Shown: in pieces, positions 17,105 to 25,194 of the stretch
Layout: each line of letters begins with the position of its first letter
Position numbering within the stretch: position 1 is the stretch's first letter
Assembly: GCF_037996825.1 (NCBI RefSeq)
Contig: NZ_JBBNAC010000001.1
Coordinates: forward strand, 992,001-1,056,000
Direction: 5' to 3'
From: Bdellovibrio sp. BCCA
Lineage (GTDB): Bacteria > Bdellovibrionota > Bdellovibrionia > Bdellovibrionales > Bdellovibrionaceae
DNA: 64,000 bases
Program-made: the position numbers and the translations under genes
The notes under the pieces: model-generated
Seen by the model: the letters and a program-made list of their open reading frames with translations, nothing else
Database searches by the model: none
Told to the model about the DNA's origin: nothing

Positions 17105-17905
17105 TTACTCAAGAGCCATCGCCGAAGAGCGCAGAGCTTGACGAGTGTTTTCGATTTCTTTCACAACCAACTCTGCTTCAGAGTCAGAAAGACCGCTGAT
17201 GATTTGTCCGATGTTACCAGCGCTCATCACCAAAGGACCGATCAATGTTGCTCTCGATTCTTTTTGAGTCACGCCGTAAACTGTGATCGCGGCGCCCGCT
17301 GCTTGAGCGATTTGTGCAATCAATTTATTTTTTGAAGTAGAACTTTCGTTTTCAGAGTACTCATTCAAAGTTTTGCGAGCGCCTTGCAAAGATACTTCAA
17401 GATTTTTAAGAAGAGCGGCAGAAGATTTGTCTGTCGTCTGGCTTAAAGCCTCTTTCACTTCTTGCTCGGCCTTCGTCAACTGTTCGTTTAATTTAGTCAC
17501 ATCAGCTTCCGGTTTCACAGCTTGTCCGGCAACACTTAAACCTACAGAGCCTGCAGACATAAGAACACTTGCCGCACCAGCAAGAAGTCCTAAAATTCCA
17601 TCACCACTGCCGCCACGTGCGCGGAATTTGAATGTGGCATAGACAGAAAGTCCCAAGCCCACAGCCGCACCTGCGACAGCGGAACCACTTAAGATGCTTC
17701 CTTTAGAATCACGTTTTTCAATAGCTGTCTTTGTCGCCACAAGAGCTTGATCCAAAGAAAGAAGTTCTGCCTTCAAAGACTGAACATTTTCTTTAGCAGT
17801 TTTGATTTGCTCTTCACCAATACCGGCTGTGCGGTCTTGAGCGAAGGCTCCACTTTGCATGCTGATCATACCAGCAAGAGTCAGACATAAAATTTTCGAT
17901 GACAT
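17105..17905 (-). CDS. secreted Ala/Gly-rich protein, paralogue B of a tandem pair
   Basis: A 266-residue protein with a signal peptide (cleavage at AFAQ|D). After it comes the block DRTAGIGEEQIKTAKEN shared with its neighbour, then two or three Ala/Gly/Ser-rich hydrophobic stretches (about 72-90, 103-127, 193-232) with glycine-zipper-like spacing, separated by charged coiled-coil-like segments. It could form a membrane-inserted or oligomeric periplasmic structure. No family is recognised. RBS AAAGGAG. It lies 37 bp downstream of paralogue A, with near-identical domain order, so it arose by tandem duplication. Confidence 0.72.
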   Translation of the reverse strand: MSSKILCLTLAGMISMQSGAFAQDRTAGIGEEQIKTAKENVQSLKAELLSLDQALVATKTAIEKRDSKGSILSGSAVAGAAVGLGLSVYATFKFRARGGSGDGILGLLAGAASVLMSAGSVGLSVAGQAVKPEADVTKLNEQLTKAEQEVKEALSQTTDKSSAALLKNLEVSLQGARKTLNEYSENESSTSKNKLIAQIAQAAGAAITVYGVTQKESRATLIGPLVMSAGNIGQIISGLSDSEAELVVKEIENTRQALRSSAMALE

Positions 17906-17942
17906 GGGTTTTTCTCCTTTTAAATCATTTGTTTTTTATTAA

Positions 17943-18746
17943 TTATTCAAGAGTGACGGCTGCAGAAATCAGAGCACGGCGAGTGCTTTCGATTTCTTTG
18001 ATAACTTGCTCGGCTTCGGAATCAGAAAAGTTTCCTACGATCTGTCCGAGATTTCCGGCGCTCATGACCAAAGGGCCGATCACGAGAGCACGGGATTCAC
18101 TGCGAGCCATTCCATATACTGTGATAGCCGCTCCGGTGGCTTGAGCGATTTGTGAAATCAATTTGTTTTTACCAATAGAGGAATCTTTTTCTTCATAGCC
18201 CGCAAGTGTTGTGCGGATGGATTGAAGATTTCCTTCGAGCTGTTTTAAGAGGGCAGTTGAAGATTTATCGGTTGTTGAAGCAAGAGCTGCTTGCACTTCA
18301 TTTTCGGCTTTAGTCAGTTTGTCGTTAATGTCTTTGACGTCCACCTTTTGTCTTGTCGCTTGATCCAAAGCACTTGAACCAGCAGACACGCCAGACATCA
18401 CAAGGCCCGTCATAGCAGCCAAGCTTCCTAGAATGGCACCCATTTCTCCGCCACGAGAACGTAGGGAAAATGTGGCGTAGACAGAGAGTCCTAAACCGAT
18501 AGCGGCACCAGCAATCGTCGTTGAATTAAATGGCGATGTTGTGCGATCACGTTTTTCGATGTTTTCTTTAGCCGCGATCAACGCTTGATCTAAAGCCAAC
18601 AGCTCTACTTTGACGGAGCGAATGTTTTCTTTAGCTGTACGGATTTGTTCAGCACCGATGCCGGCCGTGCGATCCGTTTGCGCAAAAGCGACACTTTGCA
18701 GGCCCATCACGCCAGCAAGAGTGAGCGATAGAATTTTAGACGACAT
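17943..18746 (-). CDS. secreted Ala/Gly-rich protein, paralogue A of a tandem pair
   Basis: First gene of a three-gene minus-strand operon. The start is set at ATG 18746, which has the RBS AAAGGAG and gives MSSKILSLTLAGVMGLQSVAFAQ as a clean signal peptide; the frame is open 12 codons further but without an RBS. The mature part matches paralogue B nearly end to end (DRTAGIGAEQIRTAKEN, shared TDKSS(T/A)ALLK and SAGN(L/I)GQI segments). Function unknown. The promoter region upstream holds the large inverted repeat at 18795-18850. Confidence 0.72.
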   Translation of the reverse strand: MSSKILSLTLAGVMGLQSVAFAQTDRTAGIGAEQIRTAKENIRSVKVELLALDQALIAAKENIEKRDRTTSPFNSTTIAGAAIGLGLSVYATFSLRSRGGEMGAILGSLAAMTGLVMSGVSAGSSALDQATRQKVDVKDINDKLTKAENEVQAALASTTDKSSTALLKQLEGNLQSIRTTLAGYEEKDSSIGKNKLISQIAQATGAAITVYGMARSESRALVIGPLVMSAGNLGQIVGNFSDSEAEQVIKEIESTRRALISAAVTLE

Positions 18747-18794
18747 AGGTCTCTCCTTTTGATTTTTTAAAAAAGAGAGCAAGGGATATGCCTT

Positions 18795-18850
18795 TTAAAA
18801 CGAGATATATTTGAATTCAGTGTCTCAGGATGAGACGTCTCCCGTTTTAA
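18795..18850. repeat. nested inverted repeat with GTCTCA-N3-TGAGAC core
   Basis: The outer arms TTAAAACG (18795-18802) and CGTTTTAA (18843-18850) enclose the perfect palindrome GTCTCA gga TGAGAC (18822-18836), which itself overlaps GAGACGTCTC (18832-18841). It sits between the L,D-carboxypeptidase stop and the paralogue operon start. It could end the former, or be an operator for the latter. Related palindromes occur at 24376-24390 and 47867-47881. Confidence 0.6.
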
Positions 18851-18900
18851 GACAAAGCAGGGCACCCAAATGAAAATACTTTGACGAATGTTGCCTTAAA

Positions 18901-19902
18901 TTACTGTTGGCTTTGGTTGGCTTGAGCTGTGAGTGAGTTGTCACGAGCAATAGCAGCTGTGACTTCTTTTTGATTAAATGGCGTCCACTCTTCGCGGATG
19001 ATTTTATAAGTGTTGCCGGACTTTAATGCGTAGATCGTTTTAACACCGTAGTCGACATGTTTATCCGACTCGTATCTTTGCAGTGTCTTCACTAACAACT
19101 GGTCGTTGTGTTGAACAATGTAGGGTTGAGAAAGATGAACCTTGATGAATTCGTATTTGGATTTCAAGTTGGCTTTATGGTTTTTCCAAGAATCGAAGTT
19201 AAAACCCGGGGCTTTAAAGTCTCTATCGTAAAAGCTCATGTACTTTTCGATATCTTGGTTTTCCCAGGCTTGGCGCCAGCCTTCAACAAAAGTGTTCAGT
19301 TCCAGGCGGCGTTTTTCGTGATCTTCTTTCGAAAGATAATTCACGTGATCAAAGATCAAGATCGGTGTTTCGCGAAGCTTGATATAGTCGGCAAGCTTTT
19401 TAATCACCTCATTGCGAACCACGACACAGCCTCTTGAACCGCGAGTCAAAGGCACAGTGTCGGGAATGGCGTGCAGCCAGATGCCGGAACCTGTTTTCTT
19501 TTCTCTTTGGTCAAATAGATTTGGATAGTTTGTCGTGAAGGCCAAAGCTCCATAAAGATTGAAAGGGATTTTTGGTTGAGATAAACGCTGCTCTAAGAAG
19601 TAAATACCTTCCGGAGTTTTGTGATCGTCGCGTTTTGTTTTATTGCCACCGGCTTTACCGATGTCAGCAGGGTACTCTTCCACTTTTTTGATTTTCTCGC
19701 CATTGCGCTCAAAGACGGTGAGCTTACGTTGTTCTTTATCGACAAGAAAAACGTAGCGAGAAAACGCTTCAGTCTCTGAGATTTGTAAAAGGGGAGCTGG
19801 AAGAAGTTCCGTTTCAAGCTGAGAATTAGACGTGACAGCAGGGCCCGCCAGTGTTGGCAGACTTAGCAAAGATAAAGCACAGCCCGTGAGGAAACGTCTC
19901 AT
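18901..19902 (-). CDS. L,D-carboxypeptidase/transpeptidase (YkuD) with NTF2-like domain, Bd1075-like
   Basis: Periplasmic peptidoglycan-editing enzyme. The signal peptide covers about residues 1-19. The YkuD domain (about 48-190) has H144 in LHAIP and catalytic C159 in TRGSRGCVVVRN. Residues about 205-320 (FVEGWRQAWENQDIEKYMSFY) form an NTF2-like domain. This YkuD-NTF2 order is that of Helicobacter Csd6, Campylobacter Pgp2 and Bdellovibrio Bd1075, which trim tetrapeptides and set cell curvature; in Bd1075 the NTF2 part targets the enzyme to one cell face. Orthology to Bd1075 is inferred from architecture and genome type. The gene is read divergently from fliL. Confidence 0.88.
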   Translation of the reverse strand: MRRFLTGCALSLLSLPTLAGPAVTSNSQLETELLPAPLLQISETEAFSRYVFLVDKEQRKLTVFERNGEKIKKVEEYPADIGKAGGNKTKRDDHKTPEGIYFLEQRLSQPKIPFNLYGALAFTTNYPNLFDQREKKTGSGIWLHAIPDTVPLTRGSRGCVVVRNEVIKKLADYIKLRETPILIFDHVNYLSKEDHEKRRLELNTFVEGWRQAWENQDIEKYMSFYDRDFKAPGFNFDSWKNHKANLKSKYEFIKVHLSQPYIVQHNDQLLVKTLQRYESDKHVDYGVKTIYALKSGNTYKIIREEWTPFNQKEVTAAIARDNSLTAQANQSQQ

Positions 19903-20023
19903 ATCTCTATTATGGTCGGAAGTGTCTTATTCTTGTCAAGTACCTGTCCTCGTATGTCTAAAGCTTGGACGTTTTGTCTAAGATTTTTCCTTAATAAATG
20001 TGAAGAAATAGGGTCTTAGATCT

Positions 20024-20050
20024 TAAGACCTAGGCCTGTTTCACCGATAT
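20024..20050 (+). promoter_or_regulatory. sigma-28 (FliA)-type promoter of fliL
   Basis: TAAG (20024-20027), 15 bases, then ACCGATAT (20043-20050), against the FliA consensus TAAA-N15-GCCGATAA. The start codon is 24 bp further, behind GAAGAGG. The -35 also lies in a GGTCTTA-N5-TAAGACC inverted repeat (20012-20030), a possible operator. Confidence 0.55.
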
Positions 20051-20074
20051 CTTTCAATGAAGAGGTAGTTAGAC

Positions 20075-20584
20075 ATGGCTGAAACACAAGAAAAAGCTCC
20101 AGCTCCCAAGCGCAACCTAGGAATGATTCTGCAAATCGCTTTTGCGGTTCTGAATATCGCCGTGATGGGAGCAGGGGGTTACATGGTTTACGCCTCGACG
20201 ATGGGTTGGGAAAATCCCAAAATCACAGAAGAAGATGCTGAGCGCGAATTGGCGTCTACTTCCGATGAAGCCGACCTTTCTCCGCTTGTGTACACAATGG
20301 ATAAGTTCACTGTGAATTTGGGTGGCGAACCCAAGCGCACAATCCGTTTGGAAGTGAATCTGCAAATGCTTGGTAAAGAGGGTTTCGAAGAAGTGATGGA
20401 ACCTGAAAACCGCGCAAAAGCTCGTGACCGCATTGTACGCTTGTTAAATGATAAGTCCTTCGCGGACCTAGACAGCATTCAAGGCAAACTCTTTTTAAAA
20501 GACAAAATCGCTGGCGAAGTGAATGGCATTCTTCATCGCGGCGTTGTGAAGGATGTCTTTTTCTCTGACTTCGTTGTGCAGTAA
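20075..20584 (+). CDS. fliL: flagellar basal-body protein FliL
   Basis: Single-pass inner-membrane protein that associates with the stator ring and supports motor torque. A cytoplasmic basic N-terminus is followed by one membrane helix (about 17-38) and a periplasmic domain with the FliL pattern: LVYTMDKFTVNLGGEPKRTIRLEVNLQ and the terminal VFFSDFVVQ. At 169 residues it is typical. It stands alone rather than in a fliMN operon, so the genome may hold another copy. A FliA-type promoter lies just upstream. Confidence 0.9.
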   Translation: MAETQEKAPAPKRNLGMILQIAFAVLNIAVMGAGGYMVYASTMGWENPKITEEDAERELASTSDEADLSPLVYTMDKFTVNLGGEPKRTIRLEVNLQMLGKEGFEEVMEPENRAKARDRIVRLLNDKSFADLDSIQGKLFLKDKIAGEVNGILHRGVVKDVFFSDFVVQ

Positions 20585-20689
20585 AGCAGTCTTCGCCGAA
20601 CAAAAGTCTTAAATGTCCTCTATTCGTTGAATTCATAGCCTTGGGGTTTCAAACTAAGGTTTATCGCATATTCAACGAAAGAAGCAGCT

Positions 20690-22096
20690 ATGAAGAAACG
20701 TTTTTCGCTTTTGCTTTTAGGACTTTGCTTTTCCGCGACCGTCCTAGCCGTCGAACCCACACCGACACTCCCTAATAAACCCGAAAAAAGTGAAGTGATC
20801 GGAGCCATCAAGGGATGGGCTCAACAAAGTGATCTTAAAATCTCTTTGCCGGTCACAAAGTTTGTTTTGGATAACGGACTCACGGTTCTTCTGCTTGAAG
20901 ACCATGCCGTTCCGATGGTGAGTTATCACACGTGGTATCGCGTAGGTTCCCGTGATGAATACCCTGGTGTCACAGGTGCGGCACATATGCTTGAACATAT
21001 GATGTTTAAGGGCGCAAAAAAATATGACGGCAAAGCGTTTGATCGCATCTTCCACGAAAACGGAATCACAAATAATGCTTTCACGACAAATGACTACACT
21101 GGTTTCTATGAGAATCTTCCAAGTTCAAAACTTGAATTAGTGATGGACATGGAAGTCGACCGCATGAGTTCTTTGTTGATCAGTCCTGAAGATCTTAAGA
21201 GTGAAAAAGAAGTCGTGAAAGAAGAACGTCGTTGGCGCGTGGATAACAACCCAATGGGTCTTTTGCGCGAATTGATGATGGGCACGATGTTCAAAGTGAA
21301 CTCTTACAGATGGCCTGTGATCGGTTACATGAAAGATATTGAAAACTATGACTCTGAAAAATTGCGTTTTTTCTATAACACGTTCTATGTGCCGAACAAT
21401 GCCGTGTTGGTTATCGTCGGTGACTTTAAAACTTCAACAGTAAAAAGTCTGATTGAAAAATACTACGGCAAATTGCCTTCCAAACCATTGCCGGAAGTAA
21501 AACACCCTGCCGAGCCGCCACAAAAAGTTCAGCAGAACGCGACTCTTAAAAAAGACGTGCAAAACAATTCCTTTGTTGTGGCTTTCCAAAGTCCTCGTCA
21601 AGGGGAACCGGATATGTACGCTCTAGATTTAGCTGCCAATATCCTGGGCTATGGTACATCCAGCCGTCTGCATAAGCGCCTGGTTTACCAAAAACAAATT
21701 GCTACATCAGCTTACGCTTATAACTACGCAATGAAAGACGCTGGCGTTTTAGGTGTGGGCGTGAATATGAAACCAGGAGTGGGCACTCAAGAAGCTTTGG
21801 ACATTGTTTATAACGAAATCTGGAAGTTGCGTAATCAAAAAGTCACTGACAAGGAATTGGAAAAAGCTAAAACACAAGTCATGAAAGACCTCGTGGACAG
21901 TCTTAAAACAATGGACGGAAAAGCCCGCGCTTTGGCGGTGAATGAAATCGTGACAGGAACTTATGAAAGCCTTTTCACGGATCTTGAGAAATACCAAGCT
22001 GTCACGGCAGATGAGATCAAAAAAGCGGCGGATAAATATACGCAGCAAACTCAGCGTTCGATCATCACCCTAGAGCCTAAGGCGAAAAAGGAATAG
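20690..22096 (+). CDS. M16 family zinc metallopeptidase, catalytic subunit
   Basis: Exported insulinase/pitrilysin-type protease. The signal peptide ends about residue 20 (VLAV). The inverted zinc motif HMLEH is at 99-103 (H99, E102, H103), and the third ligand glutamate is near 179 in SEKEVVKEERRW. The C-terminal half holds the second, inactive M16 fold. Length 468 is typical of small bacterial M16 subunits that work as dimers. Two bases separate it from the following M16 paralogue, which lacks the zinc site, a known catalytic/non-catalytic pairing. Confidence 0.93.
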   Translation: MKKRFSLLLLGLCFSATVLAVEPTPTLPNKPEKSEVIGAIKGWAQQSDLKISLPVTKFVLDNGLTVLLLEDHAVPMVSYHTWYRVGSRDEYPGVTGAAHMLEHMMFKGAKKYDGKAFDRIFHENGITNNAFTTNDYTGFYENLPSSKLELVMDMEVDRMSSLLISPEDLKSEKEVVKEERRWRVDNNPMGLLRELMMGTMFKVNSYRWPVIGYMKDIENYDSEKLRFFYNTFYVPNNAVLVIVGDFKTSTVKSLIEKYYGKLPSKPLPEVKHPAEPPQKVQQNATLKKDVQNNSFVVAFQSPRQGEPDMYALDLAANILGYGTSSRLHKRLVYQKQIATSAYAYNYAMKDAGVLGVGVNMKPGVGTQEALDIVYNEIWKLRNQKVTDKELEKAKTQVMKDLVDSLKTMDGKARALAVNEIVTGTYESLFTDLEKYQAVTADEIKKAADKYTQQTQRSIITLEPKAKKE

Positions 22097-22098
22097 TT

Positions 22099-23517
22099 AT
22101 GAAGAAGATAACAGTAGCCCTAACCCTTCCTTTGATTTGTGCTTCGTTTGTCGCGTGCTCAAGTTCTTCAAAAAAAGGGGATAAAACTCCTTCTTCGGGA
22201 TATGTGACAAAAGGCAATGGCTCTTTTAAATTGCAGCCTTATAAAGAAATCACTTTAGAAAATGGCCTCAAAGTATTCTACGTTCACGATGCTTCATTGC
22301 CGCGTGTGAGTCTGACACTGATGATGAAAACAGGCTCCATGCAAGAGCCGGCTCAACATCCGGGTTTGAATGCGTTGACAGCGTATCTTCTGGAGCAGGG
22401 AACACAATCTAAAGATGCGATGAAAATTGCTGACGACTTCGGCCAATTGGGCTCTTCTTTAGATATCTCTCCTGGTGCGGATGTAACGACTGTGTACGCC
22501 GATTCTCTCACGACGGGTTCAGAGACACTTTTGGAGTTATTTGCAGACGTCGCGATGAATCCGGCATTTAAAGGCACTGAAATTTCCCGTATTCGCGCGC
22601 AAATGATCGCGGGCTTACAAAAGAAAATCGACAATCCTTCATCGTACGCGGATGATGAGTCGGATAAGTTTGTATTTGGTGATCATCCTTATGGACGTGA
22701 CGTGAATGGAACGATTGAATCTCTTCGCGGCACCAGCAAGCAAGATATCATCAAACACTACCTGACATTCTACCGTCCCAACAATGCGTCTTTGGCTGTT
22801 GTCGGAAGCTTTGATGAAGCTTATGAAAAAAGAATCCAGGATGTTTTTGCTAAGTGGACGAAAAGAACAATTCCGGTTGTGAATGTGGCAACTCCTCCGG
22901 CGTCGGATTCTTTAAAGGTGAAATTGATCGTGAAAAAAGGTTTGCAGCAAACGCAAATCCGTATCTCTGAATTGGGAATTTCACGCAACGATCCTGATTA
23001 CTTGGCACTGCGTTTAGGTAATGAAGTGTTGGGCGGAAGCTTTGCCAGCCGCTTGAATCAAAAAGTTCGCGACGATCTGGGTTTGACGTACTCGATTTAT
23101 TCTTTCTTTGACGTAAGAAAAGAGCGTGGAAGTTTTGACATTTCGACATTTACGAAGAATGAAACGGCTGGAAAGACCTTGGATGAGGCTTTGAAAGTTG
23201 TGACAGATTATTTGAACAACGGAGCGCAAGAGTCTGAAATCACGGCCTCACGCAATCAGCTGATTGGTCAGTTCCCGCGTGCGATTGAGACTGCGGACCG
23301 CTTGGCTTACAATCTTTTGGCTTTGGATTTTTACGGAATTCCGGTGGACTATTTGACGGACTTTAATAAGAACGTCGCAAATCTTCGACTGAAAGATTCC
23401 AACGCGGCTTTCAAAAAGGCCGTTGATCCTAATAAATTCAAAGTGCTGGTTTACGGAAATGAAAACATCATTCCGCAATTTGAAAAATACAAACCAGAAA
23501 TCGTAAAAGCGAAATAA
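22099..23517 (+). CDS. M16 family lipoprotein, non-catalytic partner
   Basis: A 472-residue M16-fold protein with a lipoprotein signal (CASFVAC, lipidated C20). The zinc motif position reads NALTAYLLEQG instead of HxxEH, so it cannot bind the metal. The rest keeps M16 features (YRPNNASLAVVGSF, DDLGLTYSIYSFF with Arg/Tyr for substrate backbone binding). Known bacterial pairs use such a subunit to complete the substrate chamber. The lipid anchor would tether the heterodimer to a membrane. It follows the catalytic subunit by 2 bp. Confidence 0.9.
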   Translation: MKKITVALTLPLICASFVACSSSSKKGDKTPSSGYVTKGNGSFKLQPYKEITLENGLKVFYVHDASLPRVSLTLMMKTGSMQEPAQHPGLNALTAYLLEQGTQSKDAMKIADDFGQLGSSLDISPGADVTTVYADSLTTGSETLLELFADVAMNPAFKGTEISRIRAQMIAGLQKKIDNPSSYADDESDKFVFGDHPYGRDVNGTIESLRGTSKQDIIKHYLTFYRPNNASLAVVGSFDEAYEKRIQDVFAKWTKRTIPVVNVATPPASDSLKVKLIVKKGLQQTQIRISELGISRNDPDYLALRLGNEVLGGSFASRLNQKVRDDLGLTYSIYSFFDVRKERGSFDISTFTKNETAGKTLDEALKVVTDYLNNGAQESEITASRNQLIGQFPRAIETADRLAYNLLALDFYGIPVDYLTDFNKNVANLRLKDSNAAFKKAVDPNKFKVLVYGNENIIPQFEKYKPEIVKAK

Positions 23518-23521
23518 AGAA

Positions 23522-24334
23522 TCACTGACTGAAGTTCTGCGCGTCTTGCAGAACTTCAGGTCCCCACATCACCGTGGACCCCGTCGTAATATAATGCTGA
23601 ACGAATGAAGAAAGATCGCTGGCGCCTTCGTTTTGCCAGTACATCACACAGTTTGTATTTGTGGTGTGTGCACCATGAGCCGTGTCTTGGTGAGGAGTCA
23701 CCATCGGTACACCGTTATTAACAAATCCCAACGCATGACCGATCTCATGCACCATCGTACTTTGCTCGACATATTTGGGAACGGGACCATTGGGATTGTT
23801 ACCTGAGTTTTGAATCACATCCTTAAAGATCGCAATAATAGGTGTGCCGCCAAGGCTCACACCGATCACGCTGGCTGTCGCTCCAGAGCCGGGATTGTAA
23901 TTACCTTTTAAGAAATAAAGGTAGAAGTGGGCTTCGTTGGAGGTGGATTCAGTTTGTCGATACTGTTTGCTTAAATTCAAAATATCAGTGCCAAACCAGC
24001 TTGTACGGTTTTGAGAGGGGATGGCGGTCATTTGATTCAAAGCTCTGGGCACCACAAGAACCGGAGGACTGCTGCGGTATTGAAAAATCGAATTTAAATT
24101 ATCTTCTAAAATCTGCCAGTAGTTCATGCCCGACAAAGTCGTTCCCTCATAGGGCTCCGCTCCCGGTTCATAGTAGACTTCAACGACGACTTTTTGCGTA
24201 GATTTAAAATAAAGATTCGGACTGGAAAAAGGAAAACTTGTAGCGGAATCAGAACTCGAGTTGCTGCAGTTTTGAAAGAGCAAGCAACAGCCCATAAAAA
24301 ACAAAACGAGGGTGGTTCTCCTGAGGGAAGTCAT
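23522..24334 (-). CDS. HExxH metallopeptidase-like lipoprotein
   Basis: A 270-residue protein with a lipoprotein signal (LLFQNC, C23). It carries a zincin motif HEIGHALGFVNNG at 196-208 and a Met-turn-like CVMY at 229-232, as in metzincins. The third metal ligand of the HExxHxxGxxH pattern is replaced by N206; nearby H215 and H220 could substitute. It is probably an outer-membrane or periplasmic protease. It converges on the M16 pair (4 bp gap), and an inverted repeat lies just upstream of its start. Confidence 0.75.
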   Translation of the reverse strand: MTSLRRTTLVLFFMGCCLLFQNCSNSSSDSATSFPFSSPNLYFKSTQKVVVEVYYEPGAEPYEGTTLSGMNYWQILEDNLNSIFQYRSSPPVLVVPRALNQMTAIPSQNRTSWFGTDILNLSKQYRQTESTSNEAHFYLYFLKGNYNPGSGATASVIGVSLGGTPIIAIFKDVIQNSGNNPNGPVPKYVEQSTMVHEIGHALGFVNNGVPMVTPHQDTAHGAHTTNTNCVMYWQNEGASDLSSFVQHYITTGSTVMWGPEVLQDAQNFSQ

Positions 24335-24366
24335 ACAGACTTTTCGGAGAAGCCCCTCGTTTTCTT

Positions 24367-24397
24367 AAGAACAGTGTCTCAGTTTGAAACGGTTCTT
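24367..24397. repeat. nested inverted repeat with GTCTCA-N3-TGAAAC core
   Basis: Outer arms AAGAAC (24367-24372) and GTTCTT (24392-24397) enclose GTCTCA gtt TGAAAC (24376-24390). It lies between two minus-strand genes, overlapping the stop of the upstream one and about 40 bp before the metallopeptidase start. No T-run follows, so it is not a standard terminator. Same core as at 18822 and 47867. Confidence 0.55.
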
Positions 24398-25115
24398 ATT
24401 TTCTTTTCTTACGTGCGCGGAGGAAGATGATCGCACCCAAGGCTGCAAGCAGAAGGGCTCCGCCTAGAAGCATAGCCTTATTGCTCCCTTTGCTTTCCGT
24501 GCCGTCTCCTTGAATCATATCGGCAGGCATTGCCGAGCTGATCGGAGCGCCCAAGGTTTCAGAACCAGGACGGATTGGACCAAGGTCTGGTTTCGCCAAA
24601 AGATTTTTTGAAGCGATCACACGCAAACTCATCACGGCTTTAAAGAAATCTTGGCTGTATTTCGTGTAGTACTGCTTGTGCGCACTGAATGTCACAAGGA
24701 TCGCGATTTTATCTTTGATCGTTGCAAGATAACGAGTGAAGTAGTTAGGAACTTCCGATCCTAAGTGCAAAGAATCCACCCATGTCTGGTCATTGATTTG
24801 CACACTTTTCGCTTTATAAACGATTTTAGACTCTGTCGTGCCGCCACCGCGAAGGTTTACGGAGATCGGAGAGTTTAAGTGAGATTCATAAAGAGCGAAG
24901 GTGTCTGTCGGACCCACTTCTTTCGCTGTAAGAATGATGATGGCTTCTTTGGATTCCTTCGTTTGTTCACTTCGGCAGACCCATTCGGTTTGCTCCAAGT
25001 TGCACTTCCAAGTCTCTGGCATCTCGAATGCGATGTAAGCATTACGAAAGACTTTTGCATGGGCGCTAAAACTGAGTAGAATAACGGCGAGTAACGCGAA
25101 CAAACTATACTTCAT
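24396..25115 (-). CDS. exported protein with C-terminal membrane anchor, unknown function
   Basis: The start is set at ATG 25115 with RBS AAGAGG; this yields a signal peptide (MKYSLFALLAVILLSFSAHA) and a 239-residue protein. The soluble part begins KVFRNAYIAFEMPETWKC. The C-terminus is a classic tail anchor: 18 hydrophobic residues (MLLGGALLLAALGAIIFL) followed by RARKKRK. The two cysteines near the N-terminus (WKCNLEQTEWVC) may form a disulfide. No family is recognised. It is divergent from a LysR gene with overlapping promoters, so it is a likely target of that regulator. Confidence 0.7.
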   Translation of the reverse strand: MKYSLFALLAVILLSFSAHAKVFRNAYIAFEMPETWKCNLEQTEWVCRSEQTKESKEAIIILTAKEVGPTDTFALYESHLNSPISVNLRGGGTTESKIVYKAKSVQINDQTWVDSLHLGSEVPNYFTRYLATIKDKIAILVTFSAHKQYYTKYSQDFFKAVMSLRVIASKNLLAKPDLGPIRPGSETLGAPISSAMPADMIQGDGTESKGSNKAMLLGGALLLAALGAIIFLRARKKRK

Positions 25116-25143
25116 GCGGACCTCTTGCTGGGTTTGTTTATTA

Positions 25144-25172
25144 AGTATAATAACAAAGTTCCTTCGGATCAA
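25144..25172 (-). promoter_or_regulatory. sigma-70-type promoter of the membrane-anchored protein gene
   Basis: On the minus strand TTGATC (25172-25167), 17 bases, TATACT (25149-25144). The -10 box overlaps a TATAAT (25146-25151) read on the plus strand toward the LysR gene, whose -35 is less clear. Such face-to-face promoters are typical of LysR regulators and their targets. Confidence 0.55.
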
Positions 25173-25194
25173 AGAGCAAAAGGAGAAATTTCCG

